From assembly GCA_000720995.1 (NCBI GenBank), contig JOEL01000016.1, positions 1 to 64,000 on the forward strand: DNA of 64,000 nucleotides, read 5' to 3'. Positions 53,600 through 61,369 of this stretch are shown piece by piece. Each line of letters begins with the position of its first letter. Positions within the stretch are counted from its first letter, which is position 1. Source of the DNA: Streptomyces celluloflavus (GTDB lineage: Bacteria; Actinomycetota; Actinomycetes; Streptomycetales; Streptomycetaceae). The notes under the pieces were generated by a model. That model did not search any database and was not told where the DNA came from. It was given only the letters and a program-made list of their open reading frames with translations. The position numbers and the translations under genes were made by a program.

Positions 53600-53889
53600 C
53601 CGGGCGCCGGTCGTACGCGCGAGCATCAGGCCGATCGGCGGACAGAACCGGCACGGAGGGGCCGCCGTCGGCCGACGCGCCGTCAGCCTCGTCCGGGACG
53701 GCGTGATCGCCGGATACACGGTCACGGGCCAGAACGCTGCCTTCACGTTCCCGGACCTGACCGATGGCCACTACGTCCCGTGGGCGCCGGATACCGCCAC
53801 GGGACAACCTGGTCACCGTCACCGTCACCGTCGGCGAAATCGAGATCCCCGGCCTGGAACTCGTAACGTCGCGGGAAGCAGCCCGCTGA
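53600..53889 (+). pseudogene. Relic of a carboxypeptidase-regulatory-like domain
   Basis: One frame reads RRAVSLVRDGVIAGYTVTGQ, NAAFTFPDLTDGHYV; another continues DNLVTVTVTVGEIEIPGLEL and V-T-S-R-E-A-A-R before a stop at 53887-53889. The order (turn-rich strand, F-x-F-P-D-L-x-D-G-x-Y, then T-V-x-V) is that of the regulatory-like beta domain found at the end of some DHA2 exporters. The frames differ, so at least one indel is present near 53795-53815. Probably the lost tail of the exporter upstream. Confidence 0.5.
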
Positions 53890-53966
53890 CGTCTCGCCTT
53901 CGGCGGCCGACGACACCTTCGGCGCCCGGCGACGAGACCCGCCGGTCACCGGTCACCGATTACCAG

Positions 53967-54008
53967 ATACCGATCACCGGATACCGATCACCGGATACCG
54001 GTCGCCGA
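53967..54008. repeat. Three 14-bp tandem repeats
   Basis: ATACCGATCACCGG occurs twice head to tail (53967, 53981), followed by an imperfect third copy ATACCGGTCGCCGA. Shorter G-G-T-C-A-C-C repeats precede it. Simple-sequence slippage in non-coding DNA is likely. Confidence 0.65.
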
Positions 54009-54144
54009 ACAACAGCCGCCGGTCGGCGGTCACCGGAGCCCGTGGCGGTATCCGGTGGCCGATGTCTGCACTGCCTGCCCGCCCGCCGGTCCCGCGTCGC
54101 CGGGCGGGTTCCGGCTGCACCCCGGCTCGCCGGACGCACGCGGC

Positions 54145-54687
54145 TCAGGCTTGGTACTCCGTGAGGTCGATGCCGTATACGCACAGCGCGTGACCGGTCA
54201 CCGGGTGGGTCGTTTCGCGTTCGGCGGTCATGCCGAGCTTGTGCATCACGTTCTCGGAGGCGGTGTTGCCGATCCGGTCGATGGCGATGACACGGTCGAG
54301 GCCGCGGTCCTGGAGGGCGAACTCCAGCACGGCCTGGGCGGCCTCGGACGCGTAGCCCTGGCCCCAGAACTGGCGGCCGAGGCGCCAGCTGATCTCCACA
54401 TCGGGCAGCGCCTCGGGCAGGTACTCGGGTACGGAGAGACCCGCGAACCCGGCCAGCTCGCCCGAGGCCAGCAATTCGACGGCGAAGAGCCCGAAGCCCT
54501 CGTCGTCCCATTCCTCCTCCCAGCGCTCGATGGCCTCCGCCGTCTGGTCCAGGTCGTGGACGGAGCCGTCGCCGATCCACCGCATGACCAGCGGGTCCGC
54601 GTTGATGTCCGCCATGGGGGCGAGGTCGTCGTCGTGCCAGCGGCGGAGGATGAGGCGGGGGGTGCGGATCTCGATCATGTCGCCCAT
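54145..54687 (-). CDS. GNAT acetyltransferase (RimJ/RimL type)
   Basis: 180 residues from ATG 54687 (54678 also possible). RimJ/RimL-type features: IRTPRLILRRWHDDDLAPMA, VEISWRLGRQFWGQGYASEA with the acetyl-CoA loop R-x-x-G-x-G-Y-A, then VIAIDRIGNTASENVMHKLG and the end E-Y-Q-A. It acetylates a protein N-terminus, small amine or antibiotic; target unknown. Divergent from the YCII gene. Confidence 0.9.
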   Translation of the reverse strand: MGDMIEIRTPRLILRRWHDDDLAPMADINADPLVMRWIGDGSVHDLDQTAEAIERWEEEWDDEGFGLFAVELLASGELAGFAGLSVPEYLPEALPDVEISWRLGRQFWGQGYASEAAQAVLEFALQDRGLDRVIAIDRIGNTASENVMHKLGMTAERETTHPVTGHALCVYGIDLTEYQA

Positions 54688-54960
54688 CCTCTCGAATACG
54701 GAGGGCGCGGTGGTAATCGGCGAATGCGGTATTCGGCGGATGCCGGTCCAGGTGTGGACGGGGCGTGGGGCGGGCGATCAGCGGCCCGGAAGCCGTGCGA
54801 GACGTGGAGTCGCTGCCGCCCGATCACGTCCCGGACCGTTAACTTTTCCGTAGATCTGACCAGAAATGCGCTCGAAGCGTACTGCGGGAGAAGCCCCGCC
54901 CGAAGACCACCGCCGGAAGGGCGCCGCCCGAGTGCGGCGCGAGAGACCGAGGAGCCGGTC

Positions 54961-55374
54961 ATGAAGTACATGCTGCTGATGCAGTTCAGCGAGACGACGA
55001 CCGACATCCCGCCGATCTCGACGTGGTCGGCGGACGAGGTCCAGGCGCATATCGCGTTCATGAAGGCCGCCGACAAGAAGCTCGCCGAGAGCGGGGAACT
55101 GGTCGAGGCGCAGGGGCTGGCGGCGCCTGATACGGCCAAGATCGTGCGTGCGGACGACGGTGGCCCGCCCCGGATCACCGAAGCACCCTTCCCCGACACC
55201 AGGGAATTCCTGGCCGGCTACTGGATCGTCGACTGCGCGGGCCCCGATCGGGCGATCGAGATCGCCGCGTTCCTCTCGACCGCACCGGGTCCCGGCGGCG
55301 CCCCGCTGAACATGCCCATCGAGGTACGCCAGACCATGTCGGCGCCGACACCGCAAGGAGACGCACCGCGGTAG
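54961..55374 (+). CDS. YCII/DGPF-domain protein
   Basis: 137 residues, ATG 54961 with GAGGAG upstream. YCII-type start MKYMLLMQFSETT, then IAFMKAADKKLAESGELVEA and the DGPF-like block GGPPRITEAPFPDTREFLAG, YWIVDCAGPDRAIEIAAFLS, with the end PIEVRQTM. Small proteins of this family often sit beside sigma-factor or dehydrogenase genes; the chemical role is unknown. A putative promoter may lie in the divergent gap. Confidence 0.9.
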   Translation: MKYMLLMQFSETTTDIPPISTWSADEVQAHIAFMKAADKKLAESGELVEAQGLAAPDTAKIVRADDGGPPRITEAPFPDTREFLAGYWIVDCAGPDRAIEIAAFLSTAPGPGGAPLNMPIEVRQTMSAPTPQGDAPR

Positions 55375-55444
55375 CGCAGTAGTCGCGCTTTCGCGGAAAC
55401 GGCTCCGACCGGACAGCGGAGATGCGGCGCCTGCGCATCACCGG

Positions 55445-55664
55445 AACCGGTGCGCCCGTTGGCTGGTGCCGAGGTCCTTCGCCAAGCCGTTCTTCGTCCG
55501 GCATGCGGTGGGGCTGCTCACCCGCGAAGCCGCCGTGCGCTCCCTGCTCCGCGGTACGGACGTGCCGGCAGCCGCGGTTTCCTCCACCGGGATGCCCACC
55601 CGGGCAATGCGCTCTTCGACGGGCAGGGTGACGCGCCGCGCGACACCGATGTCGTTGACTGGAA
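55445..55664 (+). pseudogene. APH-type phosphotransferase relic
   Basis: Two frames carry kinase-like pieces: KPFFVRHAVGLLTREAAVRS, LLRGTDVPAAAV (end of the N-lobe), then directly FLHRDAHPGNALFDGQGD and DTDVVDWNF (catalytic H-R-D-x-H-P-G-N and D-V-V-D-W). About 100 residues that should separate them are missing and the frame changes near 55565. Homologous to antibiotic/homoserine kinase-like phosphotransferases. It stops at the IS remnant. Confidence 0.65.
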
Positions 55665-55669
55665 CTTCC

Positions 55670-56048
55670 TGTCCACGGCGTGGAGTTGGATGGACATGGC
55701 CATAGGAGAACGCGCGCAGGAAGGTGCTGAGCGCGGCGGGGGCACGGATACCGCCGAACGGAGTCGGCATCGCACCGTGCCGCAGGAAGTCGAGGTCGTG
55801 GGGGGCGTCGACGCTGTCTGCGCCTGCGGCCATGCCGCCCACGCCGCTGGTGACCTTCGCGTCCGCCGCCGCACCCGCACCGTCCCTCACCCCGGTCGCC
55901 TTGGCCTTCTCCGTCACCAGTCGCGGCAGACCACACTGCTCGACCGGCCGCATCACCGGGACCAGCCCGGCCCGCGCGACCAGATTTGGGTCATCGAACG
56001 CAGCGGAGAGCGCGCGCCAGCGTATGGGCAACCCGCATCTCGGAAGTG
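55670..56048 (-). mobile_element. IS1380-type transposase remnant
   Basis: On the minus strand: MRVAHTLA near 56048, then in another frame AAFDDPNLVARAGLVPVM, LVTEKAKATGVRDGAGAAAD, AKVTSGVGGMAAGADSVD, FLRHGAMPTPFGGIRAP, FLRAFSYGH, and, after a further shift, QLHAVDRKF. The order is that of the N-terminal third of IS1380-family transposases in Streptomyces. Frameshifts near 56020 and 55690 and the lack of the catalytic domain show it is dead. No terminal inverted repeats found. Confidence 0.75.
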
Positions 56049-56205
56049 CCTTGCCGATTGCGTGTGCCGGAAGCGTGAAGAACTCCCATCATCGCAAGTC
56101 ACAAGACACTCCTCCATTTTCCCCAACGTCATCCACAGGCAGCAGCCGTGGATCGAGGCTTAGCCTCACGGGAGTTGATGTTCCGCAGCTTCGGGAGGAT
56201 GACCT

Positions 56206-57063
56206 ATGGCAGCCGTGCACGTGACCGTGTGGGATGACCGCGATCGGGTCGGAGGAGGCCGGGCCCCGACAGCTTCGGGGGCCCCGGTGACCCCAGCGGC
56301 CGCTGCCGCCCCCGCCCTCTTCATCCACAACATCTTCACCTGGGGCAGCGACTCCATGTACGGGTTTGCCGGGCAGCGGCCCCTCGCGGACAGCCGACGG
56401 CTCCTCCTGATAGACCGCCGGGGCTACGGCGACAGCCCGGACACCGCGCGCAGCGACTTCGACGTCGACGCCGAGGACATCGTGGAGGTTCTCGGCGACG
56501 GGGCCTCCGACGTGGGGCTCGGCGGCGCCCACCTCGTGGGGCACGGGAACGGCGCCGTCGCCGCGCTCATCGCCGCCGCGCGCCGGCCCGACCTCGTCCG
56601 CTCCCTCGCCCTCATCCAGCCCTCCGCCTTCACCGCCGCCGCGCACCATCCAGTCGTCGCCGACCTCCTCGACCGGGTGCGCGACGGTGCCCCGAGCATC
56701 CCGGACGGCGTCACGCCGGAGCAGTATCTGCGTGCGTCCACCGAGGGGTTGGGCATGGCTGTGCCCGAGCCCACGTCGCGCCGGCTCCGTGCCGTTGCCA
56801 CCTCCATGAGGGAGCGGCCCATCTGGGAGGCGGAGATCCCGTTGGAGGTGGTCCGGGGCGCCGCCCTGCCGACTCTGGTGATCTGCGGAACCTGGGAGCG
56901 CGCGCCGGCCGCGTACCGCGAGCACGTGGGGCTCCCCCTCATGGCCGTGGCCGAGTCCCTCACGGACTCCCTCGGGGGCCTCCTCCTGCGGGTGCCCGGT
57001 TACTACCCGCACACCCAGGAGCCCGCCGCCGTCAACGCCGCCCTGCGGGAGTTCTGGGACTGA
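56206..57063 (+). CDS. Alpha/beta hydrolase-like protein lacking the nucleophile
   Basis: 285 residues, ATG 56206 with GGGAGGATG upstream. The alpha/beta-hydrolase layout is present: oxyanion segment FIHNIFTWGSDSMYGFAGQR, elbow LVGHGNGAVAALIAA, acid segment LVICGTWERAP, and histidine in GYYPHTQEPAAVNAAL. The elbow reads G-H-G-N-G, so the usual serine is glycine. Unless another residue takes over, it is not a normal hydrolase; it may bind a ligand or be a lyase-like or haloperoxidase-like variant. No operon partner. Confidence 0.8.
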   Translation: MAAVHVTVWDDRDRVGGGRAPTASGAPVTPAAAAAPALFIHNIFTWGSDSMYGFAGQRPLADSRRLLLIDRRGYGDSPDTARSDFDVDAEDIVEVLGDGASDVGLGGAHLVGHGNGAVAALIAAARRPDLVRSLALIQPSAFTAAAHHPVVADLLDRVRDGAPSIPDGVTPEQYLRASTEGLGMAVPEPTSRRLRAVATSMRERPIWEAEIPLEVVRGAALPTLVICGTWERAPAAYREHVGLPLMAVAESLTDSLGGLLLRVPGYYPHTQEPAAVNAALREFWD

Positions 57064-57441
57064 CCCGGTTCCGCATCGGCTGCCAGTCCCGCGCGGCCCA
57101 CCCTTGCCTGGCGATCCCGTGGCGCGAACCGGGCCGGGCGGACCTGTCACCGGCTCTGCTCGACGACAGACCGGAGGAGTATCTCCGCGAACTCCATTGT
57201 TGCTACGGGTGAGTTGAGTGGCTACGGGTGGGGCCCATCGCCCTGCCACAGGTGCCCCCCCGCCACCGCGCCGGCCGATGTGGCCACTCCGCCCGCCTCC
57301 TGGGTAGGTAGGAGCCACCGGAACACACGGGCGGTACCCCGACGGCACATCAGCAGCACGTCGTCGCTATGTCGTCGGTACGTCACCACTACGCCGGGGA
57401 CGTACCGGCACCATGTGAGCAGCGGGAGAGGCGGTTACCTC
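57064..57441. other. Intergenic region before Gfo/Idh gene
   Basis: No accepted gene. A possible protein tail (L-L-D-D-R-P-E-E-Y-L-R-E-L-H, stop near 57211) could be a 3' relic. G-C-T-A-C-G-G-G-T-G occurs twice near 57198-57231. A 32-base inverted repeat lies at 57376-57407. Confidence 0.4.
57376..57407. promoter_or_regulatory. Inverted repeat upstream of Gfo/Idh gene
   Basis: Nine-base arms CGGTACGTC (57376-57384) and GACGTACCG (57399-57407) with a 14-base spacer, ending 34 bases before the start codon. Either an operator or a leader hairpin. Confidence 0.5.
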
Positions 57442-58626
57442 ATGGGAGAAGAAGACCTCAGCATCGGTGTCATCGGGCTGGGGCTGCGCCGCAACCTGGC
57501 GGCCGCGGCGCACCGGCCCGGCCGTGGCTCCCGGGTCGGGGCGGTGGCCGATCTCGACCCAGGGGTACGCCACCGGGAAGCCGAGCGGTTCGGCGCCCGG
57601 CTCGCCACCGGCATCTACCAGGAGCTGCTCGACGACGACACCGTCGACGCGGTCATCATCGCCACCCCCGACGACACCCACGAACGGATCGCCTGTGATG
57701 CCCTGAGCGCGGGCAAGCCCGTCTACCTCGAAAAGCCCCTCGGGATCACGGCCGAGAGCTGCGACACCATCCTGCGCACCGCCCACCGGACCGGCACACG
57801 CCTCTACGTAGGCCACAACATGCGGCACATGGGCGTTGTCCGGCTGATGCACGACATCATCGTCCGCGGTGACATCGGCGAGCCCAAAACGGTGTGGACC
57901 CGGCACTTCGTCTCGTACGGAGGCGACTACTACTTCAAGGACTGGCACGCGGACCGCCGCCGCACCACCGGTCTGCTCCTTCAGAAGGCCGCGCACGACC
58001 TCGATGTGATCCACCTGCTGGCCGGCGGCTACGCCCGGCGGGTCAACGCGTTCGGCGACCTCCTTGTCTACGGTGATCTGCCCCGCCGCGGCCCCGGCAC
58101 CCCCCGCCCGGACGGCTGGCTGCGCGAGTTCGACTGGCCGCCGACCGCCCGCCGCGATCTGCACGACGTGGTGGACGTCGAGGACGTGTCCGTGCTGAAC
58201 ATGCAGCTCGACAACGGCGTCATCGCCGCGTACCAGCAATGCCACTTCACCCCCGACTACTGGCGCAACTACACCGTGATCGGCACCGAAGGGCGGCTGG
58301 AGAACTTCGGTGACGGCCCCGGCGACACCGTCCGGGTGTGGAACACCGGCCCGTCCGGCTACCGCCCCGACGGTGATGCGCACCACCAAGTGCCGGAAGC
58401 GGACGGCTCGCACGGTGGTGCCGACGCCCGGATCATCGAGGAATTCGTCCGGTTCGTACGCGAGGGCGGTGCCACCGACACCTCCCCGGTCTCGGCCCGG
58501 ATGAGCGTGGCCGCGGGCGAGGCCGCCACCCGCTCGCTGCGCGCCGGCGGCCGGCCGTACGACGTACCACCGCTGGACGACGAGCTGCGGGCGTATTTCG
58601 AGCGGGGGCAGCGGCCGGGGGAGTAG
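57442..58626 (+). CDS. Gfo/Idh/MocA-type oxidoreductase
   Basis: 394 residues from ATG 57442. N-terminal NAD(P) fold: SIGVIGLGLRRNLAAA (variant GxGxxR), VAVADLDP-like VGAVADLDPGV, IIATPDDTHERIACDALSAG, and the conserved E-K-P (KPVYLEKPLGITAESCD). Catalytic-region residues appear in LLQKAAHDLDVIHLLAGG (K-A-x-H-D-L-D). A C-terminal beta-sheet domain follows. The family oxidises or reduces sugars, inositols and related polyols; the substrate is unknown. It converges with a P450 gene 22 bases on. Confidence 0.92.
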   Translation: MGEEDLSIGVIGLGLRRNLAAAAHRPGRGSRVGAVADLDPGVRHREAERFGARLATGIYQELLDDDTVDAVIIATPDDTHERIACDALSAGKPVYLEKPLGITAESCDTILRTAHRTGTRLYVGHNMRHMGVVRLMHDIIVRGDIGEPKTVWTRHFVSYGGDYYFKDWHADRRRTTGLLLQKAAHDLDVIHLLAGGYARRVNAFGDLLVYGDLPRRGPGTPRPDGWLREFDWPPTARRDLHDVVDVEDVSVLNMQLDNGVIAAYQQCHFTPDYWRNYTVIGTEGRLENFGDGPGDTVRVWNTGPSGYRPDGDAHHQVPEADGSHGGADARIIEEFVRFVREGGATDTSPVSARMSVAAGEAATRSLRAGGRPYDVPPLDDELRAYFERGQRPGE

Positions 58627-58648
58627 CCCGGGGAGCGGCCGGCGGGTG

Positions 58649-59842
58649 TCATCCCGTCCGGAGCGGCAGTGCGCCGAGGCCGGTCAGGTCCGGCGACGGC
58701 AGGAAGACCGGCGGATCGTCGGGGTGCGTGCGCAGCTCGGGAAAGCGGTCCAGCAGGATGTTCAGCGCGATCCGGCCCTCCAGCCGGGCCAGCGGTGCGC
58801 CCAGGCAGAAGTGGATGCCGCGGCCGAACGCGAGGTGCGGATTGGGGTTCCGGGCCGGGTCGAACACCTCGGGGCGGGCGAACTGGCGCCCGTCCCGGTT
58901 CGCCGCCGCGGCCCATACCGCGAGCATGCGGTCCGCGGGGATCCGCTGTCCGGCGATCTCCACCTCGGTGGTGGTGGCCCGGTGGGTCAGCGCGAACGGG
59001 GTGAAGAACCGCAGCGACTCCTCGATCGCGGTCGGCACCATCGAACGGTCGGCGCGCACCCGAGCCGCCTCGTCGGGGTGGAGGTCCAGGCAGAGCACCG
59101 TGTTGCCGAGCAGCATGGTGGTGGTGATGTGCCCGGCGAGCAGCAGGAGGCTCGCGAAGTTCACCGCCTCGATGTCGGTGAGCCGTTCGCCGTCGACCTC
59201 CGCCTCGACGAGCTGGGTCAGCAGGTCCTGCCGCGGCTTCCGCCTGCGTTCGGCGGTGTGCTCACGGAGGTATGCGAGCAGGACTCCGGTCTGATCCATC
59301 TGGGCCTGGAAGTCGCGTTCCTGTTCTTCGCTGTGGTCGGTCAGCGAGAACTGGTTCGTGCTCTCGAAGAATGTGGTCGCCCATTCCTTGAACAGATCGC
59401 GGTCACTGCTCGGTACACCCAGCAGTTCGGCGATGACGATCACCGGCAGCGGATACGCGAGATCGGCGACCAGCTCGATGCGGTCCCGGTCCGCCACCGC
59501 ATCGAGCAGTTCGTGGGTGAGCCTGCTGATCCGCGGCGCGAGGTCGGCGACGGTCTTCGGGGTGAACGCGTGGCTGACGAGCTTGCGCAGTTTGCCGTGC
59601 TGCGGCGGATCCATCTGCACCAGATTGCCCTCGAAGACCGACTGGTCGATCTCGACGGGGAACAGCCGTGCGGTCTCGGACGAGAAGGTCTTCGGATCGC
59701 TGAGGACCGCGAGCGCCTCCGGATAACCGTAGACGTGCCACATGCCCAGTTTCTCGTCGAAATGTATGGGCTGTTCCGGCCGGCGCCCGCGCAGCCAGAA
59801 GTGTTGCGGATGGATGCCCCACTGGTCAGCGAGGATGGTCAT
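58649..59842 (-). CDS. Cytochrome P450
   Basis: 397 residues from ATG 59842, with GGAAGGGGAAG upstream. I-helix LLAGHITTTMLLG (oxygen-activating A-G-H-x-T-T), K-helix E-x-x-R in EESLRF, and heme loop AFGRGIHFCLGAPLARLEGR with the cysteine ligand. A soluble actinobacterial P450 that would need a ferredoxin partner from elsewhere. No ferredoxin or pathway gene is adjacent. Substrate unknown. Confidence 0.95.
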   Translation of the reverse strand: MTILADQWGIHPQHFWLRGRRPEQPIHFDEKLGMWHVYGYPEALAVLSDPKTFSSETARLFPVEIDQSVFEGNLVQMDPPQHGKLRKLVSHAFTPKTVADLAPRISRLTHELLDAVADRDRIELVADLAYPLPVIVIAELLGVPSSDRDLFKEWATTFFESTNQFSLTDHSEEQERDFQAQMDQTGVLLAYLREHTAERRRKPRQDLLTQLVEAEVDGERLTDIEAVNFASLLLLAGHITTTMLLGNTVLCLDLHPDEAARVRADRSMVPTAIEESLRFFTPFALTHRATTTEVEIAGQRIPADRMLAVWAAAANRDGRQFARPEVFDPARNPNPHLAFGRGIHFCLGAPLARLEGRIALNILLDRFPELRTHPDDPPVFLPSPDLTGLGALPLRTG

Positions 59843-60643
59843 CGAACTTCCCCTTCCGTACGGGTGATGCGGTGACGCCACTATGGCGCCGATGTGGCAC
59901 CATTGCAACCCTGATGGCTCGGCGAGTGTGGCATCCGCGGGTGAGGTGAGATGGGGTGACGGGTCGTCAGGCCGCCGGATTCAGTGGCGGTGCTCGATCG
60001 TCGGAAGGCCGGTTTGGCTCGTCGGCATCGCGGATCGCCGCATGCTCAAGTCGCCCTGAACGGCTGGTGGGAGGGCGCGGGCGGGCCTTGGTCGCACGAG
60101 GTGCCGGACGTGATGTCGTCTGGTGCGCCCGATGGTGGCGGTGTGTCCGACGGTGCTCCTGGTTGTGCGGTCGCCGGTGGCGCCGGTCCGGAGGTGATGC
60201 CCGGTGTGCGCCTGGCGGGGCGATGAGGATGCTGAGAGTCCGTATCGATCCTTGAGTGCGCCACGCCGATGCCGCGTAGGTGTCACGTAGGCGCCATCTC
60301 GGCGCTTCATGGTGTCGCTTGGGTATCGCGCCGTGGCCAGGGTGGCTGCATCGGCTTGGTGCCGGGCCCGGTCGGCATAGGCTTGCGTGCGTGTTCGCCC
60401 CGGCTTCGCCGACTTCGGTGTGGCGCCGCCGCGTGCCGCCCCGGCCATCCGGAACGGTGGCGGAGAGAGCGGCGCCCAGGCCCCGCCGAGCGGCGCGGAG
60501 GCCGGGCCGGGGCGCTTCGTTAGTGGTGCGTTAGCGCCTCGTTAGCGGACCGGCAGTACTCGGGGTCACTCTGGAAGAGCGGCGGTAAGACCGTCCGCAC
60601 CCACAGCACGAGGGTAAGCACTCACCTGACGAGGGGGAGACCC
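59843..60643. other. Intergenic region upstream of DUF4232 lipoprotein gene
   Basis: About 800 bases. An 80-codon frame at 59984 (GTG) was considered and rejected: no ribosome site, poor codon pattern. The right end holds three 11-bp repeats (60518-60550). No RNA gene recognised. Confidence 0.5.
60518..60550 (+). promoter_or_regulatory. Three direct repeats at 11-bp spacing
   Basis: CGTTAGTGGTG, CGTTAGCGCCT, CGTTAGCGGAC start at 60518, 60529 and 60540, exactly 11 bases apart. Eleven-base spaced direct repeats are the binding pattern of Streptomyces SARP/AfsR and PhoP regulators. They lie ~95-125 bases upstream of the lipoprotein start codon. Confidence 0.6.
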
Positions 60644-61369
60644 ATGTCGCTCACGTTCAAGACCTTCGGCCACGGCCGTCGTGTCGCCGCTGGATCGCTG
60701 ATCGCCGTCGCCGCGCTCACGCTGACCGCCTGCCAGGACGGGACGGGCAGCGCGTCCGGCCCCTCGTCGGCCGCCACGCACGTCACGACCGGAGCGGGAG
60801 ACACCGGCAACGGCTCGCAGTCGACCGGCGGCACGGCGCAATCTCCAGCCGCATCGGGCACTTCCGGCACCTCCGACGGCAAGGCGCGGCCCGCCAACGG
60901 TGCGCCCGGTGGAAAGGCCGTGAGCGCCGGACAGGCGAACACCTCGCCGATGTCGGCGTCGGACCGCTGTACCGCCGCCAACATGTCGCTGCGCCTCGGC
61001 GCTTCCGACATCGGCGCGGGCAACATCCACTACCCCCTCGTGTTCACCAACAAGGGGAAGACGGCGTGTTCGCTGCGCGGCTACCCCGGCGTCTCGCTGA
61101 TGTTGCGTGACGGCTCGACCATAGGGGTGCCCGCCTCCCGGGAGGGCGCCGCCGGCCAGGTCGTGCGGCTGAAGCCGGGGCAGAGCGCGCACGTCCTGCT
61201 GCACACGCTCAACGAGGGTGTCACCGACACTCCGTGCTGGTCCGGCTCGCAGCTCGTCTACGTCTACCCGCCCGGCTCGAAGGAGTCGATGACCACGCAG
61301 AGCGGCGGACTGCGGGTGTGCGGCGGCCGGTTCACGGTGACCACGGTGGAGGCGGGCTCGCTGGGCTGA
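60644..61369 (+). CDS. DUF4232 lipoprotein
   Basis: 241 residues, ATG 60644 with GAGGGGGAG upstream. Lipoprotein signal with L-T-L-T-A-C, acylated Cys30, then a ~70-residue Ser/Thr/Gly-rich stalk. The DUF4232 domain follows: DRCTAANMSLRLG, the YPLVFTNKGKTACSLRGYPG block, and VRLKPGQSAHVLLHTLNEGV with W-S-G-S-Q and a last R-V-C-G-G. Exposed on the outer face of the membrane. Function unknown. Repeats upstream suggest regulated expression. Confidence 0.9.
   Translation: MSLTFKTFGHGRRVAAGSLIAVAALTLTACQDGTGSASGPSSAATHVTTGAGDTGNGSQSTGGTAQSPAASGTSGTSDGKARPANGAPGGKAVSAGQANTSPMSASDRCTAANMSLRLGASDIGAGNIHYPLVFTNKGKTACSLRGYPGVSLMLRDGSTIGVPASREGAAGQVVRLKPGQSAHVLLHTLNEGVTDTPCWSGSQLVYVYPPGSKESMTTQSGGLRVCGGRFTVTTVEAGSLG

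Larger units (their letters stand above)
53430..54144. other. Relic-containing region after the exporter
   Basis: Holds a frameshifted carboxypeptidase-regulatory-like fragment (53600-53889) and a 14-bp tandem repeat (53967-54008). The rest is GC-rich with no accepted gene. Confidence 0.5.
55375..56205. other. Relic zone: phosphotransferase fragment and IS1380-type remnant
   Basis: No intact gene. An aminoglycoside-phosphotransferase-like fragment (55445-55664, plus) abuts a truncated transposase (55670-56048, minus). From 56049 to 56205 nothing is recognised until the ribosome site of the next gene. Confidence 0.6.

Noticed and set aside
59984-60226. 80-codon hypothetical gene
   Set aside because: GTG start without a ribosome site, weak codon bias, no recognisable sequence.
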